This document shows positions 1-8,811 of a stretch of DNA of 64,000 nt, piece after piece. Under the pieces are notes generated by a model. That model ran no database searches. It saw only the letters and a program-made list of their open reading frames with translations, and was not told where the DNA came from. Position 1 is the stretch's first letter. Each line of letters begins with the position of its first letter. The translations under genes and the position numbers were made by a program. The DNA comes from Streptomyces monashensis (GTDB lineage Bacteria > Actinomycetota > Actinomycetes > Streptomycetales > Streptomycetaceae), in assembly GCF_001866665.1 (NCBI RefSeq), contig NZ_MLYO01000048.1, positions 1 to 64,000 of the forward strand. The letters are read 5' to 3'.

Positions 1-92
1 CTGCCGGGCGCTGGTGTCGTACAGGCGCAGGGGCACAGGAGTCCGTCCAGTGGGGTCGGGGCGGGGCGCGTCGGGCCGGGGGTGGTGTGGAG

Positions 93-124
93 CCGGGCGC
101 CCCTGTGTGCACAGGGGCGCCCGG
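93..124 (-). terminator. Terminator of lanthipeptide precursor gene
   Basis: A perfect 14-bp inverted repeat (93-106 with 111-124, arm CCGGGCGCCCCTGT) with a 4-nt loop lies about 25 nt past the stop codon of the precursor gene. It has no strong T-tract, as is usual in Streptomyces. It suggests that the precursor is transcribed alone. Confidence 0.75.
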
Positions 125-149
125 AAGCGTCTCGCTCGAAGCGGGTTGC

Positions 150-305
150 CTACTTGCTGATGTGGCAGCCCTGGGTGCAGACGCTCGTGGTGCAGCCCGC
201 GGCGCTGACGCAGCCCGGGGTGCACAGGGAGATGCTGGTGATGTGGGGGTGCATCTCGCCGGCCTCGGTGTTGACAACCTTGGCGTCGAGGTCGAAGTCA
301 GACAT
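150..305 (-). CDS. lanA: Class I lanthipeptide precursor, nisin-like core
   Basis: The 51-residue peptide starts MSDFDLDAKV and carries the FDLD box of class I leaders, which binds the dehydratase. The probable core begins at residue 22 after MHPH: ITSISLCTPGC, then VSAAGC, TTSVC, TQGC, HISK. The first 11 core residues match nisin A. Core cysteines are at 7, 11, 17, 22 and 26, with Ser/Thr at 3, 8, 13, 18-20 and 23, so five (methyl)lanthionine rings are possible. Rings A and B would keep the lipid II-binding cage of nisin. Start ATG 305 is preceded by AAAGGA. An in-frame upstream ATG at 383 lacks a good RBS. The gene is divergent from the modification operon and followed by a terminator. Ring pattern and activity are inferred. 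Confidence 0.9.
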   Translation of the reverse strand: MSDFDLDAKVVNTEAGEMHPHITSISLCTPGCVSAAGCTTSVCTQGCHISK

Positions 306-643
306 CGCCTTTTCCTTTCGGTACGTACCCGTGCCGGGTCGGCGGTGAGCGGTCGGCCCGGTCACCGAGAAACAGCTTGCCAAGCCCCGTTCACACGCCG
401 ATCACACGGATGTCACACGAGAAAAAGGGCATTTTGTCCGTTATGGAGCGAAAGCTGCGGCGCTTTCCTTCGTCGCTTATCGGAGCGCTCTCCGACTGTG
501 AGGTGCGCGATACGGGTTGACCGTGCGGCTTCTTGCGATAGCCTGTAGCAGGATCATGGGGCGCTCGTCGGGGGACGTGGTGGAGGCCTGTATCCGGTAT
601 TCCCCCGAGCGCTCTTCGTGAATGTTCACGGGGGAGTTGAGAA
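306..643. promoter_or_regulatory. Divergent intergenic region of the lanthipeptide locus
   Basis: No gene is supported in these 338 bases between the precursor (leftward) and the regulator (rightward). The right half holds a possible promoter at 517-544 overlapped by a BlaI-like palindrome. Overlapping open frames have no RBS or recognisable family. Confidence 0.6.
517..550 (+). promoter_or_regulatory. Candidate promoter of biosynthetic operon with BlaI-like box
   Basis: TTGACC at 517-522 and TAGCCT at 539-544, 16 nt apart, resemble a sigma-HrdB-type promoter facing the regulator gene. TGCGATAGCCTGTAGCA (534-550) overlaps the -10. It has the same 6-5-6 layout as the two boxes around the BlaI gene (8337, 9879). 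Its right half-site GTAGCA is identical and its left half-site differs at two positions. Repression of the operon by the BlaI homologue is inferred. Confidence 0.5.
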
Positions 644-1282
644 ATGCGCGATACGGTATTGCCTGACCAAGCAGTGCCGCATTTCGATTTCGGTGCACAA
701 CTGCGGGTCGCTCTGCCCGCCGGATCACAGATCAGCGTTCTGGGGCGATTCGAGGTCGACGGCAGACCGGTGACCGGCAGCAAGACGATCGAGTTCATCA
801 CCGCGCTTGCGGCGGCCGGCGGGGCCATGAGCCGGGACGGCCTGCACCACCGCATCTACGAACGGGACGTGTCCACCTCGACACTGCCCACCCTGGCGTA
901 CCGGGCCCGCAAGCTGGGCATCGCGGTGCGCTATCAGACGCTGGGGCGTCGCTATGTGCTGGACGGGCCGGTCGCGGTGGACGCGCTCACGGTCCTGGCC
1001 CTGGTCAAGGCGCGCAGGCCCGCAGACGCGCTGCTGCTGTACCAGGGCCCCTGTCTGCCCGACTGCGACAGCCCGTTCGCGGTCTCGCTGCGCCAGACCG
1101 TCGAGGACCGGCTGGTGCGGGCCGTACTGGACTCGGGCGATCAGGAACTGGTCCGGGCGACCAGCCGGCTGATCGACCACTGGGAGCTGGCGGAACCGGC
1201 CGCCACCGGCGACGACCCGTTCTCGGCCGTCCTGTCGGACTCCTACCTGCGGAGCATGGGACTGTCCCCGGTGGGCCACTGA
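644..1282 (+). CDS. SARP-like winged-helix regulator of the lanthipeptide operon
   Basis: This 212-residue protein has an OmpR/SARP-type winged-helix region at about residues 28-105, running from ISVLGRFEVDG to GRRYVLDG. A short helical tail follows. It is much shorter than AfsR or typical SARPs because the full transcriptional-activation (BTAD) domain is missing. It is first in the operon, its stop codon overlapping the start of the next gene by one base. That position suggests a pathway-specific regulator. ATG 644 follows GGGGGAG at a suitable distance. A structural rather than regulatory role cannot be excluded. Confidence 0.65.
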   Translation: MRDTVLPDQAVPHFDFGAQLRVALPAGSQISVLGRFEVDGRPVTGSKTIEFITALAAAGGAMSRDGLHHRIYERDVSTSTLPTLAYRARKLGIAVRYQTLGRRYVLDGPVAVDALTVLALVKARRPADALLLYQGPCLPDCDSPFAVSLRQTVEDRLVRAVLDSGDQELVRATSRLIDHWELAEPAATGDDPFSAVLSDSYLRSMGLSPVGH

Positions 1283-2271
1283 TGAAGCTCTCGCTGCTCA
1301 TACCGACGGTTCCCGCGACGGTCGAGCAGGCGGTGCCGTTCGCGCGTCAGGTGGCCCACGACTCCCAGCTCACCCGCCTCTGGCAGGGGCAGAGCTACGG
1401 GCTGGAGCCCGCCGCGACCTTCGCCTACCTGGCCGGCGCGGGCCACCGGGTCCCCGTGGGCACCTCGGTCCTCGTCACCCCGCTGCGCCGGCCGGCCCAG
1501 GCGGCGCTGGAGGCACGGACACTGGCCGCGGTCACCGGGCATCCGGCCGTCGTCGGCTACGGCCCGGGCAGCCGGGCGGTGCAGCAGGAGAGGCTCGGCG
1601 CGGCCTACGACGACCCGGTCGCGGCCAGCGCGGACTTTCTGCGGGCCACCCGGCACTGCCTGGCCCAGCCGTGGGACCCGCCCGTCCCGGACACCGGCGC
1701 GGACCACCGGTACCACCATGCGGGCGAGACGCTGCCGCCGGTGGCGCACCCGCGTGTCCAGCTCGCCCTGGGCGTGCTGCGCCGCCGTATGGCCCGGGCC
1801 GCGGGCGAGGTCGCCGACGCGGCGATCACCTGGCTGACCCCGGCCGGTTACGTCGGCCGGGTGGTGACACCGGCGGTCGCCGAGGGGGCGGACCGCGCGG
1901 GACGGCCCCGGCCGCGCGTCATCGCGGCGGTACCCGTGGCGGTCGCGCGCCGGGGGCGCCGGCCGGAGGCGCTGGCCCACCTGGCCGCCGGCGGACACCT
2001 CGTGCTGCCGCACTACGCGGACATGCTGACCCGCGCCGGGGTCGACGTGTCGACGGCCGACCCCGCCGCCGCGGCGGCGGCGCTGGTGGCCGGCGGGGGA
2101 TTCCTCTACGGCACCGCCTCCGACATCGCCGCGGGCCTCGTGGAATACGCGGCGGCGGGCGTGGACGAGGTGATCCTCAACCTGACCGGTGTGCACTCCT
2201 GGTACGGCACGGACGAGACGCTGCTGGACCTCAACGAGATTCTGGCCGCAACGGCCTCACTGCATTGGTGA
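1282..2271 (+). CDS. LLM-class (probably F420-dependent) oxidoreductase of lanthipeptide maturation
   Basis: The 329-residue protein has the luciferase-like monooxygenase fold pattern: an N-terminal strand LSLLIPT, a central VPVGTSVLVTPLRRPAQAALEARTLA block, and a C-terminal GVDEVILNLTG strand. In actinomycetes this family usually uses F420. Homologues in lanthipeptide clusters reduce dehydroalanine or dehydrobutyrine to D-amino acids (LanJ-C type). Its place between the regulator and lanB supports a tailoring role on the peptide. The start overlaps the preceding stop by one base, so the genes are coupled. Substrate and cofactor are inferred. Confidence 0.75.
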   Translation: MKLSLLIPTVPATVEQAVPFARQVAHDSQLTRLWQGQSYGLEPAATFAYLAGAGHRVPVGTSVLVTPLRRPAQAALEARTLAAVTGHPAVVGYGPGSRAVQQERLGAAYDDPVAASADFLRATRHCLAQPWDPPVPDTGADHRYHHAGETLPPVAHPRVQLALGVLRRRMARAAGEVADAAITWLTPAGYVGRVVTPAVAEGADRAGRPRPRVIAAVPVAVARRGRRPEALAHLAAGGHLVLPHYADMLTRAGVDVSTADPAAAAAALVAGGGFLYGTASDIAAGLVEYAAAGVDEVILNLTGVHSWYGTDETLLDLNEILAATASLHW

Positions 2272-2283
2272 CACATACTCCTC

Positions 2284-5200
2284 ATGAAACATTCTGAATA
2301 TCGAATATCGGATCACGTGCTGGTCCGGTCGCCCATCCGTGCCACGCATTTCTACCCGGACCGGCCGGCCGATCACGACCCGCTCGACGGAATTCGACTG
2401 CTGTGGGCCGACCCGGTCTTCCGGGAGGCGGTGTGCGTAGCCAGCTCCGTTCTCGCGGACCAAGTCGACGCCCTGTTGTCGGCGTCGCCCGAGGAAAACC
2501 ACAAGAAAGTCCATTCGCTTTACCGGGCCCTGCTGAAATACGCGATCCGTATCTCCACCCGCACCACGCCCTTCGGTGTCTTCGGCGGGAGCGCGGTCGT
2601 CGGTCACGGTGCCGAGCCGCTGGTGCTGGGCCGACGCGAGGAGCATCGCAAGCATGCCCGGGTCGGCTTCGCGTACCTCAAGGAACTCGACCACCGGGCC
2701 GCCGCCGAACTCGGCGGCCGGCTGCGCGTGGTGGCCAACCCGACCGCGTACCGGACCGGCGACCGTATGGCGGTGCTGGTGAACCCCCGGGCGGCCGAGG
2801 GGAAGGTGGACGAGACCTCCAGTGTCCGCTTCACCCCGCCGGTGGCGCACGTCCTCGGCATGGCCCGGCGGCCCGTCACGCTGGCGGCCGTCCGGGAGAG
2901 CCTGGCCGAGGCGTTCCCGGACGCCGCCGCCGGCGTACTGGCACGCTTCGTCGACCAGCTCCTCCACCACGGCCTCCTCATCGGCGAGTTGACCCCGTCC
3001 GCCTTCGACACCGACCCGCTGGCCCGCTGGATCCGCGCCATCGCGGACGGAGCGGCCGAAGACGGTGATGCCGGCACGGCCGATGACGCGGAGGCCGGGG
3101 CGGCGCGCGGGCTGCGGGCGGCACGGGACGCCATCGCCGCCTACCGGGCCACCACCGTCGGTGCGGGCATCCCCGAACTCAGGGCCGTGTACGAGGCGTT
3201 GCGGACCGACGACAACGCGGCCCAGGAGCAGCTCCAGGTCGATCTGTCCCTGGCGCTGTCGGGACAGGTGCCCGAGCAGGTCGCGCCCAGGGTCGAGGCC
3301 GCGGTGGGCGCGCTGGTGCGCATGTCGCTGCTCTCCTCGCGCCTGCCCGAACTCCAGCGCCACGCCGAGCGGTTCACCGACGTCTTCGGCCGCACCCTCG
3401 TACCGCTGCACCGCCTGTTCGACCCCGTGCGGGGCATCGGCGCCCCCGCCGGCTACCCGTCCTCGCCGCACCGGCCGGAGGCGGAGCCGCTCACGGCCGA
3501 CGAGTCCTTCCTCGCCGGGCGCCGGCTGCGCGCCGAGCTGGTCGACCGGTCCCGGCGGACCGGCACCACCACCGTGACGATCACACCGGCGGACCTCGCC
3601 GCGTTCCCGGCCCCGGCCGGGACGCCGCCCACGAGCTACGACGTGTTCTTCCAGCTCGACCAGGGGGCGGACGACGATGTCCGGATCACGCTCTCCCCGG
3701 TCGGCGTGGCGGTACCGGCCGGCAAGGCGGGCGGCAGGTTCGCGTACGACGACGCGGCCGTCGAGGCACACGTCCGCGAGGTGATCGGCGCGGACAAGGC
3801 CCTGCACCGTGACACGCTGCTGTGCGAGCTGGACTACATCAGCAACCGCTCACGCGTGAACAACGTGGCGGTCGCGCCCAGCATGTACGACGTCCAGCTG
3901 AAGGTCACGACGGGCGCCTTCGAGGACACCGACGGCGCTGACGGCACCGACGCCACCGGCGAGGCGGCGACGCCGCGGCGGATCGCGTTCGCCGATCTGC
4001 TGGTCGGCGTCGAGGGCAGCCGGTTCCATCTGGTCCACGGGCCCACGGGCCGCCCGGTGGAGATCCGTACGGCGAACCTGGTCAACCCCGAGACCGCCAC
4101 CTCCGTGGTCCGGTTCCTCCAGGAGATCGCCCTGGACGGCACCGTCCGACCGGCCTGGACCTGGGGCGAGCTGGAGCCGCTGGCGGCCTTCCTGCCGGGC
4201 GTGGAGTTCGGCGGCGTGACCCTCTCCTCGCCCCGGTGGCGCCTTCCGGCGCTGACCGGCACCCCCGACGAGCAGGACGAGCGGCTGCTGCGCTGGGCGG
4301 CCGAGGCGGGCCTGCCGGACCACGTGTACATCGGGTCGTTCGACAACCGGCTGCTGCTGCACCTGCCCGACCGGATCCACCGCGATCTGCTGCGCCGGGA
4401 GGCGGCGGACGGCGCCGAGTACGTCGTGCAGGCTCCCGAGCCGGGCCGGATGGGCATCGTGCGGGACGCCGACGGCCACAGGTACGCGAGCGAGGGCGTC
4501 TTCTCGGCCGTCGCCCGCCGCCCGGTCGCCACCGCGCCGCCCGCACCGGCACCGCGCTTCGACACCACGGTCGACTCGGTGCGCACCCTGCCGCCCGGCG
4601 AGGAGTGGTGGTACCTGCGCGTCCACGGCGAGCGAGAGCGCCAGAACGAGATCCTCGCCCGACTGGCAGGCGCCGGCGACGACTTCGCGGACCACTGGTT
4701 CTACATCCGCTACGCCGACCCCGGCGATCACCTCCGCGTCCGGGTGCGCGCGGACCGGGTGCCCTTCGAGCGGGTCCGTGAGGTGATCGGCGGATGCGTG
4801 CGGGACGGGCTCGCCCATCGCTTCTCCGTCGACACCTACGTCCGCGAACTCGAACGCTACGGCGGGGCCCACGCGATGGGGGCCGCGGAGCGGATCTTCT
4901 GCACCGAGTCCGCGATCCTGGCCGCCGCCCCGCAGCTGTGCGTGGCCCCCGACCTGCTGCGCGCGGTGCACACGCTGGGGAGCGGGGCGATTGCGGACGC
5001 GCCGCTGGGTTCCCTCCTGCGGGACGCGGCCCATCTGATGGGCCAGTACGTGGCGGCCCTGGAGCTGACCGGCGAGGAGACCGACGATCTCCTGCGGCTC
5101 GTCAACGACGGCTACCGGTCCGAGTTCTCCGCCGTCGGCCCGGAACTGCGGCGCGCCGTACGCGCGTCGGTGCGCCGGCCGCCCTCCGGGACGGCCCTGG

Positions 5201-5439
5201 CGGCGGGTCCGTCGCTGCGCGAGTCGCTGCTGCCCGGCGCCCGGGCCCTGACCGACGCGCTCGCCAAGGCGGACACCCCCTGGCGGGCCCGGGTGATGAC
5301 CCTGCAGAGCCTTCTGCACATGTTCGCCAACCGGATGGGCCTGCCCCGGCACCGCGAGTACCAAGCGCTCTTTCTCCTCGACGCCGTCCGGCGCGCCGAG
5401 GCCCACAGGGAAGGACATTCCGGCCGTGACCGTGCATGA
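2284..5439 (+). CDS. lanB: Lanthipeptide dehydratase LanB, full length
   Basis: At 1051 residues this is a complete LanB (NisB is about 990). It glutamylates Ser/Thr of the precursor using glutamyl-tRNA, then eliminates glutamate to give Dha/Dhb. The N-terminal glutamylation region covers roughly residues 1-700 (KYAIRISTRTTPFGVFGG near residue 85 is typical). The SpaB C-terminal elimination domain begins near residue 773 (EEWWYLRVHGE, then WFYIRYADPGDHLRVRVR). One fused protein fits a class I lanthipeptide system rather than a split thiopeptide or class V system. ATG 2284 lies 12 nt after the oxidoreductase, and the end overlaps lanC by 14 nt. Confidence 0.95.
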   Translation: MKHSEYRISDHVLVRSPIRATHFYPDRPADHDPLDGIRLLWADPVFREAVCVASSVLADQVDALLSASPEENHKKVHSLYRALLKYAIRISTRTTPFGVFGGSAVVGHGAEPLVLGRREEHRKHARVGFAYLKELDHRAAAELGGRLRVVANPTAYRTGDRMAVLVNPRAAEGKVDETSSVRFTPPVAHVLGMARRPVTLAAVRESLAEAFPDAAAGVLARFVDQLLHHGLLIGELTPSAFDTDPLARWIRAIADGAAEDGDAGTADDAEAGAARGLRAARDAIAAYRATTVGAGIPELRAVYEALRTDDNAAQEQLQVDLSLALSGQVPEQVAPRVEAAVGALVRMSLLSSRLPELQRHAERFTDVFGRTLVPLHRLFDPVRGIGAPAGYPSSPHRPEAEPLTADESFLAGRRLRAELVDRSRRTGTTTVTITPADLAAFPAPAGTPPTSYDVFFQLDQGADDDVRITLSPVGVAVPAGKAGGRFAYDDAAVEAHVREVIGADKALHRDTLLCELDYISNRSRVNNVAVAPSMYDVQLKVTTGAFEDTDGADGTDATGEAATPRRIAFADLLVGVEGSRFHLVHGPTGRPVEIRTANLVNPETATSVVRFLQEIALDGTVRPAWTWGELEPLAAFLPGVEFGGVTLSSPRWRLPALTGTPDEQDERLLRWAAEAGLPDHVYIGSFDNRLLLHLPDRIHRDLLRREAADGAEYVVQAPEPGRMGIVRDADGHRYASEGVFSAVARRPVATAPPAPAPRFDTTVDSVRTLPPGEEWWYLRVHGERERQNEILARLAGAGDDFADHWFYIRYADPGDHLRVRVRADRVPFERVREVIGGCVRDGLAHRFSVDTYVRELERYGGAHAMGAAERIFCTESAILAAAPQLCVAPDLLRAVHTLGSGAIADAPLGSLLRDAAHLMGQYVAALELTGEETDDLLRLVNDGYRSEFSAVGPELRRAVRASVRRPPSGTALAAGPSLRESLLPGARALTDALAKADTPWRARVMTLQSLLHMFANRMGLPRHREYQALFLLDAVRRAEAHREGHSGRDRA

Positions 5440-6772
5440 CGCGACACAGGTGACAGCGGCACCGCTCGACGAGCGGGCGAGGAGGAACGCGGTGGACACC
5501 GGCTGGGAGATCCTGGACCGGATGCGCGACTACCGCGGCGACCTCGCGGACCTCAGGGTCCCGGATCCGTTCACGGGGGAGCCGGTCGCCGCGTGGCATC
5601 CGCTCGGCACCGATCCGGGCGACCTCGGCATGGCCCTCGTGTACGCGGCCGCGGACGAACTGTGCCCCGACGACGGCTGGGACCGCCCGGCCTTCGAGCA
5701 CGCCAAGCGCGTCGTGGAGACGTACGTTCACACGGCGGACCTCGGGATCGGGCTGTTCAGCGGGTCGGCGGGCGTCGCCTACGCGCTGCGCGCCCTCTCC
5801 CGGGGCGGCACGCGCTACCGGCAGGCCCTGCACGACGTGGAGGCCGCCCTGCTCGCCCGGACCGAGGACCGGCTCGCCGCGCTGCCGCTCTCCGGCGGCC
5901 TGGCGAGCGCGGACTACGACGTGATCTCGGGGCTCGCCGGCACCGGCATGTACCTGCTCGCGGCCGGCGACGCCGACGACCGGCGGCGCGAGGTCGTCGA
6001 CCGCGTCGTGGACCACCTGTGCCGGCTGGTCCTGGTGCCGCCGCCGCTGGGGCTGTGGACCCCCTCCGCGAAGATCACCGAGACGGAGCGGCGCAACTCG
6101 CCCCATCTGCACGGGGGTTACCTCAATCTCGGCTTCGCCCACGGCATATCCGGGGTGGCCTCCCTGCTGGGCACGGCGGCGGCCCGCGGCCCGGTGCCGC
6201 CGACGCTGCGGCAGGCGGTGCTCGTCCTGGGCGAGCTGATCACCTGCTCCCTCGTGGACACGGCGTACGGCCCCGATCTGCCCTACTTCAAACTGCCCCC
6301 GGACCGACTGCGCGGGCAGCAGGGGCTGGCCCGGTCGGCGTGGTGCTACGGCAATCTCGGCGGGGCGCTCGCGCTGGCGCACTGCGCGAGCGTGGACCCG
6401 CGCTTCCTCGACACCGCCATCCGCCTGCTGGAGTCCGTCGAGCGGCGTCCGGTCGAGCTGCGGCACATCGACAACCCCTCCCTGTGCCACGGGATCGCCG
6501 GCCGGCTCACCGTCCAGCGGCACGTCGCCACGGTCGCCGCGTCGTACGGACGGCAGTGGACCGGCCCGGCGCGGGAGGCGCTCGACCGGCTGCTGGAGAT
6601 GGCCGATCCGCGCGCCGTGTTCGGCCTGCGCAACGACAACGTGCCGGGCGCGCAGACCGACTCGCCCGGCTTCCTGACCGGTTCGGGCGGTGCCGCCGTC
6701 GCGCTGATCTCGCTGGGCCGGGACCGCGTCACCACGGCGGAGGCCATGCTGTGCGGAGGCCGGGCATGCTGA
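5426..6772 (+). CDS. lanC: Lanthionine cyclase LanC
   Basis: This 448-residue zinc enzyme adds cysteine thiols to Dha/Dhb to close the rings. The LanC alpha-barrel motifs are present: GLFSGSAGVAYAL, HGISGVASLLG, WCYGNLGG (Cys about 307) and SLCHGIAG (Cys-His about 354-355). The Cys/Cys-His set is the expected zinc triad, so the enzyme should be active. It starts at GTG 5426, inside the end of lanB, and ends 7 nt inside the ABC ATPase gene. The genes are therefore translated as a coupled set. Confidence 0.95.
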   Translation: MTVHDATQVTAAPLDERARRNAVDTGWEILDRMRDYRGDLADLRVPDPFTGEPVAAWHPLGTDPGDLGMALVYAAADELCPDDGWDRPAFEHAKRVVETYVHTADLGIGLFSGSAGVAYALRALSRGGTRYRQALHDVEAALLARTEDRLAALPLSGGLASADYDVISGLAGTGMYLLAAGDADDRRREVVDRVVDHLCRLVLVPPPLGLWTPSAKITETERRNSPHLHGGYLNLGFAHGISGVASLLGTAAARGPVPPTLRQAVLVLGELITCSLVDTAYGPDLPYFKLPPDRLRGQQGLARSAWCYGNLGGALALAHCASVDPRFLDTAIRLLESVERRPVELRHIDNPSLCHGIAGRLTVQRHVATVAASYGRQWTGPAREALDRLLEMADPRAVFGLRNDNVPGAQTDSPGFLTGSGGAAVALISLGRDRVTTAEAMLCGGRAC

Positions 6773-7461
6773 GCGTGCGGCGGGTCTCGATGACGTACCG
6801 CAAGGCCTCCGGCCCCGTCTTCGACGAAGTGGACTTCACCGTCCCCGAGGGGCACCTCGTGCCGTTGCTCGGAGCCAACGGGGCGGGGAAGACCACCCTG
6901 TTGAGGGTCCTGTGCGGGCTGGTCGTGCCCACCACGGGCACGGTGCTCGTCGCGGGCCGGGACGTCGTGCGCCGCCCGGCGGCGGCGCGGGCGCACCTCG
7001 GTGTCTCCCTGTATCCGGAGCGCAGCTTCTACTTCCGGCTCACCTGCGCCCAGAACCTTCGCTACTACGCCTCGCTGCGCAGCCTGTTCGGCGCCCGCGC
7101 CAAGAGCGAGGTGGCGGAGGTCCTGGACCGCGTGGGCCTCGCGGAGCAGGCCGACACCCCGTTCATGCGGCTGTCCCTGGGGCAGCGCAAACGGCTCGGC
7201 CTGGCCCGCGCGCTGCTGGGCCGCCCGTCGCTGCTGCTGCTCGACGAACCCACGGCGAACCTGGACAGCGCGAACGTGGCGCGGTTCCACGCGATCCTCG
7301 CCGGCCATGCCGCGCAGGGCGGCAGCGCCCTGTTCTCCACCCACAGCGAGGAGGACCTGGCCACGGCCACGGAACGGCCGCTGCGGATCGAGGCGGGCCG
7401 GGTCGTGCCCGTCCCGGCCCTGCCCTCACCCGGCCCGGCGACACTCCAGGAGGCGCGATGA
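6766..7461 (+). CDS. ABC transporter ATP-binding protein (lanthipeptide export or immunity)
   Basis: The 231-residue ATPase has Walker A GANGAGKTT (about residues 36-44), signature LSLGQRKRLG, Walker B LLLLDEPTANLD and an STHSEED switch region. ATG 6766 overlaps the lanC stop, and the stop overlaps the permease start (ATGA). It has no fused membrane or peptidase C39 domain, so it does not cut the leader. With the next gene it forms a two-part ABC-2 exporter, either for the peptide or for self-protection (LanFEG-like). Confidence 0.9.
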   Translation: MLSVRRVSMTYRKASGPVFDEVDFTVPEGHLVPLLGANGAGKTTLLRVLCGLVVPTTGTVLVAGRDVVRRPAAARAHLGVSLYPERSFYFRLTCAQNLRYYASLRSLFGARAKSEVAEVLDRVGLAEQADTPFMRLSLGQRKRLGLARALLGRPSLLLLDEPTANLDSANVARFHAILAGHAAQGGSALFSTHSEEDLATATERPLRIEAGRVVPVPALPSPGPATLQEAR

Positions 7462-8282
7462 ACGTCGCGATGAACGTCGTACGACAGTTCGGATTCCATA
7501 TGCTGCGGATCTACTGGGAGCGCCGCTCCTACCGGACCGCGATCGCCCTGGGCACCGTCACGTCCCTGGTGTCCCTGGTCCAGTTCCTCATCATGGGCGA
7601 GTTCCTCCAGTCGGGGAACACCTTCGAGGGCATCCAGGGGTACGGCGGCAACATCATCAGCTTCCTGATGTCCGGCTCGGTGTTCACCGGGTTCGTCGCG
7701 GTCAGCCTGGGGGCCTTCAGCAATCACCTGGAGATCGAGCAGCGCACCGGCACCCTGGAATCCGTGGTCGTGATGCCGGTGCCGCTGACCCGGGTCATGC
7801 TGTTCTCCGGCGTCGGCGGCCTGATCGGCACCGCGCTCGGTTCCGTGGCCATGTTCGGCGTGTTCGGGGCGGTCTTCGACATCCCCGTCTCGGTGAACCT
7901 GCTGGCGACGGTCGCCGTCCTGGCCCTGCTGGTGGTCACCCTGGGCAGTTTCGGGCTGGCCGGCTGCGGGGTGCTGCTCATCACCAAGAAGGGCGACCCG
8001 GTGCGCTGGGGCATCACGACCCTGACGACGCTGCTCTCCGGTGTCATGTATCCGGTGACGTTCCTGCCGGGCTGGCTGCAGGCGGTCGCGCGCGCGATGC
8101 CCACCACCCAGGCGCTGGACGGCATACGCAAGTCCCTGCTGGTCGACGCCGACCTGTCGCAGGTGGCTCCGTCGCTGGCCCATATGGCCCTGTGGGCGGC
8201 CGTGATGCTGCCCGTCGGCGTGGCCACCTTCGCCGCCGGGATGTCCCGGGCCCGGCGCGAGGGCTCGCTCGGAGAGTACTGA
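7458..8282 (+). CDS. ABC-2 type permease
   Basis: The 274-residue membrane protein has about six hydrophobic segments (for example ALGTVTSLVSLVQFLIMG and NLLATVAVLALLVVTLGSFG) and the ABC-2 pattern LEIEQRTGTLESVVVMPVPLTRVM. It partners with the preceding ATPase. ATG 7458 has AGGAGG just upstream, and a second ATG follows at 7470. This is the last gene of the coupled biosynthetic operon. A 70-nt gap then leads to the BlaI-type gene. Confidence 0.9.
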   Translation: MNVAMNVVRQFGFHMLRIYWERRSYRTAIALGTVTSLVSLVQFLIMGEFLQSGNTFEGIQGYGGNIISFLMSGSVFTGFVAVSLGAFSNHLEIEQRTGTLESVVVMPVPLTRVMLFSGVGGLIGTALGSVAMFGVFGAVFDIPVSVNLLATVAVLALLVVTLGSFGLAGCGVLLITKKGDPVRWGITTLTTLLSGVMYPVTFLPGWLQAVARAMPTTQALDGIRKSLLVDADLSQVAPSLAHMALWAAVMLPVGVATFAAGMSRARREGSLGEY

Positions 8283-8336
8283 AACGGCGTGCGCGGAGCG
8301 GGAGTTCGGGAAGCCCTGTCGACCGGAGGAGCGAAC

Positions 8337-8353
8337 TGCTATGATCTGTAGCA
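8337..8353. promoter_or_regulatory. BlaI-type operator 1 overlapping the blaI -10 box and start
   Basis: TGCTATGATCTGTAGCA is a 6-5-6 inverted repeat with one mismatch. The -10 hexamer TATGAT (8340-8345) lies inside it, 17 nt after a weak -35 (TGTCGA, 8317-8322). Transcription would start at about 8351-8353, at the ATG. The box therefore sits where a BlaI dimer would block its own promoter. Confidence 0.7.
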
Positions 8354-8811
8354 TGTCATCGGGTCGGGAGTCGGCGGAGCGGGAGCCGGGGCGTCAGGGG
8401 CTGGCGGCTCACTTCGGGTCGCTGGAGCTGGCGATCCTCAATGTCATGTGGGCGAAGGGCGAGACGGACGTCGCCGGCTGCGCCCGCGACCTCGACAGCG
8501 GCCAGGCGTACACGACCGTGAAGACGGTGATGGAGCGCCTCGTGGTCAAGGGCCTGCTCGACCGGCGCAAGGAAGGCCGGCAGTACGTCTACTGGCCGCG
8601 GCAGACCCGCCGCGAGGTCGAGCAGCGCGTGGCGGCCGAGCAGGTGCGCCAGGTGGTGGACGGCTTCGGCGATCTCGCCGTGGCGAACTTCGTCCGGGCC
8701 GTGAGCGGCGATGCCAAGCAACTCGCCCACGTGCGCGCGCTGTTGGCCGGCATCGCCGACCCGCCCGCGGGTTCCGGCGGCACGGCACGGCCGCCGGAGG
8801 GGGCCGCATGA
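8353..8811 (+). CDS. BlaI/MecI/CopY-family repressor
   Basis: The 152-residue protein has a winged-helix DNA-binding domain at about residues 20-90: FGSLELAILNVMWAKGE, then AYTTVKTVMERLVVKGLLDRRKEGRQYVYW. The VKTVMERL helix is the usual recognition element of the family. A C-terminal helical dimer region follows. Such repressors bind palindromes and are removed when a partner M56 protease is activated. ATG 8353 is preferred because the promoter -10 lies at 8340-8345, giving a leaderless mRNA; ATG 8341 would sit inside the operator. The stop overlaps the M56 gene (ATGA). Confidence 0.9.
   Translation: MSSGRESAEREPGRQGLAAHFGSLELAILNVMWAKGETDVAGCARDLDSGQAYTTVKTVMERLVVKGLLDRRKEGRQYVYWPRQTRREVEQRVAAEQVRQVVDGFGDLAVANFVRAVSGDAKQLAHVRALLAGIADPPAGSGGTARPPEGAA

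Noticed and set aside
725..5499. Long minus-strand open frames opposite the lanthipeptide genes (725-1279, 2257-3807, 3850-5499)
   Set aside because: They are codon shadows in GC-rich DNA. Their products are Arg/Gly/Val-rich without family motifs, while the plus strand has clear LanB/LanC domains.
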